Assembly (NCBI GenBank): GCA_013316495.1
Contig: WSMP01000072.1
Location: 1-8,162 of the forward strand
DNA from: Angelakisella sp.
GTDB lineage: Bacteria; Bacillota; Clostridia; Oscillospirales; Ruminococcaceae
Length of the DNA stretch: 8,162 nucleotides
Direction: 5' to 3'
Each line of letters starts with the position of its first letter. The stretch's first letter is position 1. Below are positions 1 through 6,379 of this stretch, one piece after another. The notes below the pieces were generated by a model that was not told the DNA's origin, did no database searches, and saw only the letters and a list, made by a program, of their open reading frames with translations. The translations under genes were made by a program, and so were the position numbers.

Positions 1-2945
1 AGCTGAGTGATGGGATAGAACTGAAAGTCTTACGCCGGCAACGCAGTGGTATCCAATATGGTTTTGATATCTCATTTACATATCAGGATTCCTTTGGTGT
101 TGAGACGACCTGTGTTATAGAATGTAAAGATTATCGAGAAAGGCTGATTAAAACAGACGATGTCAGCGCGAAGCTGTCCGCTGCACAGGATACAAGGAAG
201 CCTATCGATCATTGGATTATACTCTCGCCCAATGGTACGGCAACCAATGATTTGAACCGTGTATATCAGGAGTGGCTGGCAGAAGATAAGTGGTATCCTA
301 TTTTGGATATCCAGCTCTGGACTCCAGACAATGGCGTAGAAGAATTATTTGGACTGTTTCCTGACCTATATAGGCAATTCTACGCCTTTGACCCGCCGGA
401 AAAAAGCGACGAAGAGCGGGGCGCGATCCTCAAAGCCTGGAAGGACAAGCTGGCACCAGTGCCGCATCTTCCACCGGCCTGGAGAAGATATCTGCATAAT
501 CCGGAATGGATGCTGACCTATCCGGAGTCAGATCTTGTCTCTCTTCAGAACTACAGAAAAACTTACCCCAACCGCGCTCCATCCAGGCTGTTAGACGGAG
601 GAGAACAGCTAATTGACGGTTCTGCGGAGGAGTATATCTCAAAATGGCTTCAACGGGAAGACAGCTTTTACGCCCTTTTGTGGGGCGATTTTGGCGATGG
701 CAAGAGCTTTTTTACCTATGTTCTGGCCAGATATGTGGCAAAGCAGTTCCTGCGTTCCCCGGACACCGGATGGATTCCCTTGCGGCTCTCACTTCGGATG
801 TTGAGTGGAAACAACAAGGACGGCCGCCAGTTTTTGGAAGAGCGTCTCAAAGATTTTGATGCGAACCTCTCGTTGTGGAACCAAGTGAAGCTGGAAACGG
901 GATACAGATTTTTCATCATTTTGGACGGATTGGATGAGATGTCCCTGGATATGAGCGATTCATCGGTGCTGGAGAACCTGAGCCGGTTGGAGCATTTGCT
1001 CACGCAATTCGATGGGTGCAAGGTACTCGTCACGTCCAGAAAGATGGAGGGCCACACAGACCCTGTCCGGAACCGTGTGCTGGAGGCCCTGCACCAACCT
1101 CTGGTGCTGCATATGGCCCCTGTAACACTGAAGGACCGCCTGACCTTTTTGGAGCGGATGGCCAATAACCCGGAGCGCAGATCCCGCCTGGAGAAGATTC
1201 GAACGACCCATGATTTAATCGGCCTGGCGGCAAAACCGCTGTTTCTTAGTATGATCGAGGCGCAGCTGGACAATCAAAATATTCACGCAATGGATATGGT
1301 GGATATCTACCAGGACTATGCACAACAAGCCCTTGCCCGCAGCTATGAGTACCATCTGGAAATGCGGGGAGACCGCACCTCGCCCCAAGCGGTCCGCATG
1401 CGGATGCTTCTCATGCTGGAACAGTTGGCCCTCTGTATGCAGGAACTTGGAACAGACAGCATTAGCTTGGAGACGTTCAAAGCCAAAATCGGTCAGGATG
1501 ATCTGGCGCAGAGCCTTTGGGACTGCGCGGCACAGTCTTCGCGGGCAATCGCCGAGGACGCCGACCATCGCCTTACCGGCCGCACCCTGCTGAAATGTGA
1601 CAATACGGAACCGGAGAAGCGATGCTTTTTCCACCGCTCAATGAAGGAGTTCTTTATTGCCTGCGGAGTCGTGCGCGCCCTGTGTCAAGAAAATGTGGAT
1701 GAGATAAGGCCACTGCTGTCCCAATGCCGCCTCAGCCATGAGATTTTGGGTTTTACAGGCCAAAAACTTCGCCGCTTGGATGGCAGACAGAGCGAATCTG
1801 TAAAAAACCAGTTGGTTGAACTTGCCCACGAAATTCGGGCTGAAAGCAGCGAACAGCCCTTTTTCCTGTCAACAAACAGCGTTAGCCTTTTGCACTATGG
1901 CGGCTTTGGTCTGCCCGGAACAGATTGGAGCGGCCTGCGCCTGGATGAGGCCATATTATCTGGAGAAAAACTTTCACAGAAAAATTTTTTCGGTTCTTCT
2001 ATGCGCTTTGCCCACCTGGACAACGCTGATTTGAAGGACTGCGATTTGCGTGGATGTGATTTTACAGGCGTACAATTTGAAAAAAGCGGTCAGTTAACCT
2101 CTTTCGCTGTTTGCCCCACAGAAGATGCCATTTTGGCGCATTATCGGGACGGAGTCATTCGACGCTGGCAGATTTCCGATGGACAAAGCCGGGCCATGGC
2201 TGCACTGGAACAAACGAAATTTTGTCAAGGTCATATTTTATCAAGCCGTGATGGCCGGGAGGGACTGCTGCTATCCGATCAGTTTCAATTCTGGGAGCGC
2301 AGCACAACCCAAATCATGCTGGCCGGTTATGCTGTTTTGCGGCCGGGACTGCGGATCTTAGATCTTGGAGAAACTACCGTTTTGGCCCGGCAGGGAAGCA
2401 GGTTGTATCTGATACTGCTGGTAGACAAGTCAATTCTTTATCAGCGTGAGGTGTCCGCTGATACAAAGGCCTGCCTGATGAGCGACCGTGTCCTTATCCT
2501 CCAAGTGGGTAAAACGGAGCTGGAATTGCTGGATTTATCTGACAGAAACCCAGTATCTACAATTTATCCTCACGAAAGGCAGATATCCTGTTTATGTGCC
2601 TCCGCCCGTTCTGATACAGCGGGAATCGTATTGTCTGGGGATGAGCAAGGCAATGTGGAGCGGCTTAATGTCTCTTTTAACCAGGCAACCGGACAGTGGG
2701 ATTTCATACCGGGAGGTGAGATTTCTGGTTGCGAGAAACCGGTAAGAAATATTGCAATTGATGTTGCGGGAAGAGCGTATGCCGCAGCTTCTACGGGGGC
2801 AATTATCCGCTACGCATCCAGCGGCGCAGAACAATTGAGCGCAGATGCGGCATATCATTTAGAGTTGAAATGCACCGGAGCGCTCATTGAGGGGGTGCAG
2901 CCTCAAGAGCAATATCAGACTTTGAAACATGCTGGTGCAGGTTAA
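1..2945 (+). CDS. Nuclease-NACHT STAND NTPase with pentapeptide and beta-propeller C-terminus (5' partial); candidate anti-phage protein
   Basis: The frame is open from base 3 to the TAA at 2943-2945 (980 visible residues), so the true start is upstream. An in-frame TTG at 252 would cut the nuclease domain in two and is not a credible start. Seen in order: a PD-(D/E)XK core with GFD (Asp codon 66-68) and IECK (Glu 120-122, Lys 126-128), in the Mrr spacing; a Walker A motif GDFGDGKS (684-707); a NACHT-type Walker B DGLDE (924-938); a TSR sensor (1032-1040); a PLFLSMI helix and the FFHRSMKEFFIA segment (1626-1661) typical of the end of NACHT modules; eleven pentapeptide units (1923-2087); and about 285 residues of degenerate propeller. 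Known of the family: bacterial NACHT proteins are STAND switches that sense phage and fire a fused effector. Inferred here: ligand binding to the C-terminal part drives NTP-dependent oligomerisation and DNA cleavage. The frame is uninterrupted and all visible catalytic motifs are intact. Base composition is lower in GC than the convergent operon. The trigger is unknown. Confidence 0.88.
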   Translation, partial: LSDGIELKVLRRQRSGIQYGFDISFTYQDSFGVETTCVIECKDYRERLIKTDDVSAKLSAAQDTRKPIDHWIILSPNGTATNDLNRVYQEWLAEDKWYPILDIQLWTPDNGVEELFGLFPDLYRQFYAFDPPEKSDEERGAILKAWKDKLAPVPHLPPAWRRYLHNPEWMLTYPESDLVSLQNYRKTYPNRAPSRLLDGGEQLIDGSAEEYISKWLQREDSFYALLWGDFGDGKSFFTYVLARYVAKQFLRSPDTGWIPLRLSLRMLSGNNKDGRQFLEERLKDFDANLSLWNQVKLETGYRFFIILDGLDEMSLDMSDSSVLENLSRLEHLLTQFDGCKVLVTSRKMEGHTDPVRNRVLEALHQPLVLHMAPVTLKDRLTFLERMANNPERRSRLEKIRTTHDLIGLAAKPLFLSMIEAQLDNQNIHAMDMVDIYQDYAQQALARSYEYHLEMRGDRTSPQAVRMRMLLMLEQLALCMQELGTDSISLETFKAKIGQDDLAQSLWDCAAQSSRAIAEDADHRLTGRTLLKCDNTEPEKRCFFHRSMKEFFIACGVVRALCQENVDEIRPLLSQCRLSHEILGFTGQKLRRLDGRQSESVKNQLVELAHEIRAESSEQPFFLSTNSVSLLHYGGFGLPGTDWSGLRLDEAILSGEKLSQKNFFGSSMRFAHLDNADLKDCDLRGCDFTGVQFEKSGQLTSFAVCPTEDAILAHYRDGVIRRWQISDGQSRAMAALEQTKFCQGHILSSRDGREGLLLSDQFQFWERSTTQIMLAGYAVLRPGLRILDLGETTVLARQGSRLYLILLVDKSILYQREVSADTKACLMSDRVLILQVGKTELELLDLSDRNPVSTIYPHERQISCLCASARSDTAGIVLSGDEQGNVERLNVSFNQATGQWDFIPGGEISGCEKPVRNIAIDVAGRAYAAASTGAIIRYASSGAEQLSADAAYHLELKCTGALIEGVQPQEQYQTLKHAGAG
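1923..2087 (+). repeat. Eleven in-register pentapeptide repeats inside the NACHT protein
   Basis: A hydrophobic residue recurs exactly every fifth codon. The central residues are W1926, L1941, L1956, L1971, F1986, M2001, L2016, L2031, L2046, F2061 and F2076 (codon start positions). The last units (DNADL, KDCDL, RGCDF) match the A(D/N)LXX consensus closely; the earlier units are degenerate. Pentapeptide repeats fold as a four-sided right-handed beta-helix, one side per unit, so eleven units would give just under three turns. The segment directly follows the NACHT helical region and directly precedes the propeller-like region, so it probably acts as a rigid spacer or part of the sensor. Confidence 0.75.
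2088..2942 (+). other. Degenerate beta-propeller (WD40-like) C-terminal sensor region of the NACHT protein
   Basis: About 285 residues with recurring short beta-strand patterns rather than helices. Blade-like segments include DGVIRRWQISDGQ (around 2148-2190), VLILQVGKTELELLDLS (around 2490-2540), AGIVLSGDEQGNVERLNV (around 2620-2670) and VRNIAIDVAGRAYAAAS (around 2743-2793). These resemble the turn-strand pattern of WD40 blades, but the Gly-His and Trp-Asp pairs are mostly lost. The length would fit six or seven blades. The extreme C-terminus, with PQEQYQTLKHAGAG, resembles the cap that usually ends pentapeptide-repeat proteins. This assignment rests on pattern only; a different all-beta fold is possible. 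Confidence 0.5.
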
Positions 2946-3110
2946 GACGCTCTAATATTTCGGGAAACCAGTATATTGTGTATTTAGAATCCGGCATCCG
3001 GACGAGACCCGCCACGGCTGCGTCTTTGCCGGCCCGCCTTATGGGAGCAGGGTCAAAATTTGGTTTGCACAATTATGCTCGGAGATAATTGGCCATCTCA
3101 CCGGTAAAAC

Positions 3111-3139
3111 AAAAATAGCCCCCTACCTAAAGGGGGCTA
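3111..3139 (-). terminator. Intrinsic terminator for the phn operon (distal hairpin)
   Basis: There is a perfect 9-bp stem: TAGCCCCCT at 3116-3124 pairs with AGGGGGCTA at 3131-3139 across a 6-base loop. On the minus strand the stem is followed by five T residues and then GTTTT (plus-strand A-tract at 3111-3115, with more A at 3106-3109). The plus-strand side has no T-tract, so it works only for the minus-strand operon, whose last stop codon lies about 60 bases upstream. Confidence 0.85.
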
Positions 3140-3171
3140 CCATTGAAAACAGACCCTTATTGCTCCTGCTC

Positions 3172-3196
3172 AAACCGCCCGTCGAACGGGCGGTTT
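3172..3196 (-). terminator. Proximal hairpin directly after the nucleotidase gene
   Basis: An 11-bp perfect inverted repeat (AAACCGCCCGT at 3172-3182, ACGGGCGGTTT at 3186-3196) with a 3-base loop starts 4 bases beyond the stop codon of the nucleotidase gene. The stem ends in only three T residues on either strand, and these form part of the stem. It could be a weak terminator in both directions, or a 3'-end stabiliser that works with the stronger hairpin about 35 bases further on. Confidence 0.6.
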
Positions 3197-3200
3197 CCGG

Positions 3201-4730
3201 TCACTCTATTTCCAGCTTCCCCAGGACCCGGAATGCGGAACCATCAAAATCCACACCGTCGGGATGCCGTTCAAAAAACTTCAGAATCAGGCCGGTCATC
3301 TCCACATCGATCTCCCGTTCCACGGGGCACCCGACATACCAGGGGTAGCCCCCCGCGCCGCTGGCCCGGTAGCTGCTGAGGCAGACGGTGAACTCCTGCT
3401 CCTCCGCCACCGGGGCGCCGTTTTGGGTCAGGGAGACCACCCGCTGGCCCTCCGGCCTGGCCGGGTCGATGACGTACTCCACCCCGGCGTAGTAGTCGTA
3501 GTTGTAGTGCTCTACCTTGGGCTTGAGGAACCGCTCCGAGACCCGGAGCCTCCCCGCCCCGTCCAGGGAAAAGTATTCCGCCGTCCGCTCCATGGCCTGG
3601 CGGAGGACCTTGCCGGTGACCCGCAGCACCGCCAGGGTGTTGGTGTAGGGGTAGGCGGTGAGGACGTCCCGGCGGCGCACCACCGGGGGGAGCCCTGCCG
3701 CATCGTTGGCCAGGCTGCTCACCGAAAGCTCCGCCCCGGAGGCTTCCAGCTGCACCTGGTTGAAGAAGGCCGCCAGGCCGCTGCCCTCCGCCGCCATGGT
3801 CAGGGGAGCGCCAGGGAGGAGGGGCCGGTCCAGGTGGCCCACCACCACGTCCAGCCACTGGTCCACCCCCTTCTGGATGGGGGCAAAATCTCGGAGAAGG
3901 TCCTGGCCACAAGGCCCTCCGGCGGGGACGGCCCGGCTGGAGCAGCGAACCCCTGCCTCCCCCACCGCGGCGGTGATTTCCAGAAAGGCCCTGCCGGAAT
4001 CGGGGGCCTGGACCACATAGGTCCCGAAAAGCTCCTGGCCGGGGATGCACAGGTGCTGGTGCCCGGTGAGAAGAATATCAAAGTCCAGCTCCTGACAGAG
4101 GCGGTAGCCCACGTTCTCGGTGCTGGCGGAGAGGACCCGCCCCGTTTCCAGGTCCCGCTCGAAGCCTCCGTGGTAGACGCAAATGGTGACGTCGGCCTTT
4201 CCCCGCAGGGCCTCCAAGGCCCCGCTGGCGGCGGGGATGGGGTCGACTACGGTGAGACCTCCCAGGTGCTCCGGCCGTTCCCAGACCATCACATGGTCGG
4301 TAACCAGCCCCACAACCCCCACCCGCAGGCCGTTTTCCAGCCGGTGGACCCGGAAGGGAAAAGGGGTGGAACCGTCCTCCCGGACCAGGTTTTGGCAGAC
4401 GCACCGGGCCCGCAGCGGGTCCAGGTACCGCCCCAGGTAGTCTATGCCGTAGTTGAAGTCGTGGTTGCCCAGGGTCACAAAGTCATAGCCGCAGCGGTCC
4501 ATCACCTGGGCGAAGCATCGGGGGTCGTCCAGGGTGTCGTGGCAGTAGGTCCCCAGGGGGGAACCCTGGAGCAGGTCCCCCCCGTCGATGACCAGGGTGT
4601 TGCCGTCCTTCCCGAAGCGGTTGGCACACTTAAAAAGCCCCAGTTCCTTCTCCTCCCTCCCCCGGTAGTCGGTGGGAAAGAGGAATCCGTGAAGGTCAGA
4701 GGTAAAGCAGACGCGAAATCTTTTTTCCAT
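3201..4730 (-). CDS. Cytosolic metallophosphatase / 5'-nucleotidase (2',3'-cyclic phosphodiesterase-like), UshA/CpdB/YfkN family
   Basis: 509 residues, ATG to TGA. The N-terminal calcineurin-like metallophosphatase domain carries the full dimetal set: D12 and H14 in SDLHG, D52 in DGGDLLQGSP, N89-H90 in LGNHD, H187 in VYHGG, and H224/H226 in TGHQH. The C-terminal 5'-nucleotidase domain (about residues 290-500) contains YPYTNTLAVLRVTGKVL and the substrate-pocket-like stretch YNYDYYAGVEYVID, which is closer to CpdB/YfkN-type cyclic phosphodiesterases than to classical 5'-nucleotidases. The family hydrolyses phosphate monoesters of nucleotides or 2',3'-cyclic nucleotides. Most relatives are exported, but this one has no signal peptide, anchor or sortase motif, so it is inferred to act in the cytosol. 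It is the last gene of the phn operon, with only 4 bases between the phnE stop and its ATG, so translation is probably coupled. A G-rich stretch (4732-4742) that includes the upstream stop codon serves as its ribosome binding site. It likely releases phosphate from what the transporter imports. Confidence 0.88.
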   Translation of the reverse strand: MEKRFRVCFTSDLHGFLFPTDYRGREEKELGLFKCANRFGKDGNTLVIDGGDLLQGSPLGTYCHDTLDDPRCFAQVMDRCGYDFVTLGNHDFNYGIDYLGRYLDPLRARCVCQNLVREDGSTPFPFRVHRLENGLRVGVVGLVTDHVMVWERPEHLGGLTVVDPIPAASGALEALRGKADVTICVYHGGFERDLETGRVLSASTENVGYRLCQELDFDILLTGHQHLCIPGQELFGTYVVQAPDSGRAFLEITAAVGEAGVRCSSRAVPAGGPCGQDLLRDFAPIQKGVDQWLDVVVGHLDRPLLPGAPLTMAAEGSGLAAFFNQVQLEASGAELSVSSLANDAAGLPPVVRRRDVLTAYPYTNTLAVLRVTGKVLRQAMERTAEYFSLDGAGRLRVSERFLKPKVEHYNYDYYAGVEYVIDPARPEGQRVVSLTQNGAPVAEEQEFTVCLSSYRASGAGGYPWYVGCPVEREIDVEMTGLILKFFERHPDGVDFDGSAFRVLGKLEIE

Positions 4731-4734
4731 TCCC

Positions 4735-5541
4735 CTACCCCCGTGTCAGCTTGGCCCGGATCCTGGAGGAGATGGCCTCGATGACCAGGACCAGCAGGAT
4801 GAGCCCCAAAAGGATGGCCCCCACCTCGTTCCAGCGGTAGGAACTCATGGCGAAGATCAGCGGGGCGCCGATGCCGCCAGCCCCCACCAGTCCCAGGACG
4901 GTGGCGTCCCGGAGGTTCATATCAAACCGGTAGATGAGGGTGGACATAAAGTCCGGGAACAGCTGGGGCAGTATTCCGTAGCGTATCTTCTGGAAGGTGG
5001 TGCAGCCGGCTGCGTCCAGAGATTCCAGGATCCGTTTGTCCAGATCCTCGATGCTTTCGATGAACATTTTGCTTACCATGCCGATGGAACAGAGAGACAT
5101 GGTGAGCAGCCCGGCGAAGGGCCCCGGCCCGGTGACCCGGATGAACATCAGGCCGTAGATAAAGGCCGGGACGGTACGGATGGCGGCGATGGCAAACCGC
5201 CCCAGCAGGGCGATGGGCCGGGGCACCAGGTTGGTAGCCGAAAGAAAGGAGAAGGGCACCGAGATAACCGCCCCCACAATGGTCCCCAAAAAGGCGATGC
5301 AGAGGGTCTCCAAAAGGAGGTAGGCCACCCCGGAGGTGGTGAAGTTGAAGAGCAGCTTTGTGTCCGGGTGGAAGATGCCGGAGAGGATGTTCCCCGCCAC
5401 CTCCAGGCCGCTGCCGGCGGTGGTGAAGGTTACGGTGGAGCTGGACCAGGCCATGAGCCCGGCCACCAGGAAGGCCAGCAGCAGCTTCCAGATCCAGGTC
5501 TTGGGGGCGCTTTGGTAGGCGGCTTCAATTCGTTTTTCCAT
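4735..5541 (-). CDS. phnE: Phosphonate-type ABC transporter permease PhnE (second copy)
   Basis: 268 residues, ATG to TAG. It is an inner-membrane subunit of a binding-protein-dependent importer. A hydrophobic segment near residues 18-36 is followed by several more, ending at about 240-258 (GAILLGLILLVLVIEAI). The cytoplasmic EAA-type coupling loop is visible as LDAAGCTTFQKIRYGILPQ, which docks on the ATPase, and the conserved VGAGGIGAPL segment follows. It starts 16 bases after the first phnE. Its ribosome binding site GAGGGAGGT (plus-strand 5551-5559) overlaps the upstream TGA, and a 9-base spacer leads to the ATG. Two PhnE-type permeases usually pair as a heterodimer in Firmicute phn cassettes. 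The substrate cannot be read from the permease. Confidence 0.93.
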   Translation of the reverse strand: MEKRIEAAYQSAPKTWIWKLLLAFLVAGLMAWSSSTVTFTTAGSGLEVAGNILSGIFHPDTKLLFNFTTSGVAYLLLETLCIAFLGTIVGAVISVPFSFLSATNLVPRPIALLGRFAIAAIRTVPAFIYGLMFIRVTGPGPFAGLLTMSLCSIGMVSKMFIESIEDLDKRILESLDAAGCTTFQKIRYGILPQLFPDFMSTLIYRFDMNLRDATVLGLVGAGGIGAPLIFAMSSYRWNEVGAILLGLILLVLVIEAISSRIRAKLTRG

Positions 5542-5550
5542 GGCTGTGGC

Positions 5551-5559
5551 ACCTCCCTC
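5551..5559 (-). promoter_or_regulatory. Ribosome binding site of the second phnE, overlapping the upstream stop
   Basis: The minus-strand sequence GAGGGAGGT lies 9 bases before the ATG of the second phnE. Its first two bases are the last two of the TGA (plus-strand 5558-5560) that ends the first phnE, so terminating ribosomes can reinitiate directly. Confidence 0.7.
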
Positions 5560-6379
5560 AGGTCAGACGCTTGCGGATGGCGTGGCTGATGCCCTCAATA
5601 GCCACCACCGTAACGAACAGGACAATCAGAATCATTCCCACGCTGTCGTATTCCCGCCAGCCGATCTTCTCGTTCATAATAAGACCCAGGCCACCGGCCC
5701 CCACATACCCCAGGATGGAGGCGTAGCGGACATTTCCTTCCAGACAAAAGAGGGAAACCGACAGGTAGGTGGGGAGGATCTGGGGAAGGATGGCGGCAAG
5801 GAAGGACCGGGTCCGGGTGGCCCCCAGGGCCTCCATGGCCTCAAAGGAGCCCATGTCCGCCGTCTCGATGAGCTCGAACAGCTGCTTGCCCACATAGGCG
5901 AAGGTAAAAACCGCGATGGAGCAGGTCCCCGCCATGGTCCCCAAGCCGAAAATATAGGTGGCGATTAGGGCGCACACCAGGGTGGGCAGGGTCCGCACCA
6001 GGCTGAGGAACAGCCGGACCAGCATCACCACGTAGCGGTTGGTGACCACGTTGTTGGCGGCCAGAACGGCGAAGGGCAGGGCCAAAATGGCTCCCACCGC
6101 CGACCCCAGCAGGGACATTTTAATGGTATCCAGCAGGGGGGACCAAATTTTAGCCAGGTATTTGGTGTCAGGGGGGACCATGGCAAAGAGGATATCAAAG
6201 AACCGCTTGCCCCCGGTGACCAGCACCTGAAGGCTGAAACCGGTGACCTGAACCGACACCACGGTGCAGGTCAGGAGGATTAGCAGAATGAGAGGCAGGC
6301 GGGTGAACCGCTCCTCCACCTCCTTGCCGTTGGCAAGCCGGTATTTCTTGGGCTTAAAGACGCGGTCATAAAGGCTCAT
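5558..6379 (-). CDS. phnE: Phosphonate-type ABC transporter permease PhnE (first copy)
   Basis: 273 residues from ATG at 6379 to TGA at 5558. The frame stays open further upstream to 6805, but that part is a Gly/Pro-rich shadow of phnC. The chosen ATG overlaps the phnC stop as ATGA and follows the strong site GGGGAGGGG (6385-6393) with a 5-base spacer. After a polar N-terminus (residues 1-28), the first membrane segment is LPLILLILLTCTVVSV, and others follow to about residue 266. The EAA-type coupling loop reads EALGATRTRSFLAAILPQ, followed by VGAGGLGLI. It probably forms a heterodimer with the second permease and binds the PhnC ATPase. The stop-start overlap implies translational coupling to phnC. 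Confidence 0.93.
   Translation of the reverse strand: MSLYDRVFKPKKYRLANGKEVEERFTRLPLILLILLTCTVVSVQVTGFSLQVLVTGGKRFFDILFAMVPPDTKYLAKIWSPLLDTIKMSLLGSAVGAILALPFAVLAANNVVTNRYVVMLVRLFLSLVRTLPTLVCALIATYIFGLGTMAGTCSIAVFTFAYVGKQLFELIETADMGSFEAMEALGATRTRSFLAAILPQILPTYLSVSLFCLEGNVRYASILGYVGAGGLGLIMNEKIGWREYDSVGMILIVLFVTVVAIEGISHAIRKRLT

Larger units (their letters stand above)
2946..3200. other. Intergenic region between convergent units
   Basis: No convincing gene lies here. The right half (3111-3196) carries the two minus-strand terminator hairpins described separately. The left part (2946-3110) has intermediate base composition and holds only weak structure: a 5-bp stem TCCGG-CAT-CCGGA (2990-3002) without a T-tract, and an imperfect AT-flanked palindrome, AATTAT...ATAATT (3071-3090). 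No clear intrinsic terminator for the plus-strand NACHT gene is visible. No tRNA, insertion sequence end or attachment site is recognisable. Confidence 0.6.

Noticed and set aside
252..254. TTG as the start of the NACHT protein
   Set aside because: The same frame is open upstream to the window edge and encodes the catalytic nuclease residues, so this TTG is an internal leucine.
716..1273. A 185-codon minus-strand frame opposite the NACHT domain
   Set aside because: The product is Ser/Arg-rich with no recognisable pattern, while the opposite strand encodes intact Walker motifs.
2990..3002. TCCGG-CAT-CCGGA stem as a terminator for the NACHT gene
   Set aside because: The stem is only 5 bp and no T-tract follows on the plus strand.
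2884..3072. A short minus-strand frame across the end of the NACHT gene and the intergenic region
   Set aside because: 62 codons, overlapping a real C-terminus, no ribosome binding site that stands out and no recognisable domain.
3271..4050. A 259-codon minus-strand frame inside the nucleotidase gene
   Set aside because: It is a Gly/Pro/Arg-rich out-of-frame shadow of the nucleotidase gene, without domain features.
3264..4784. A 506-codon open frame on the plus strand, antisense to the nucleotidase gene
   Set aside because: Its product is a low-complexity Gly/Pro/Val/His-rich sequence with no domain pattern. It mirrors the strong G/C third-position bias of the real gene on the other strand, which has all catalytic motifs.
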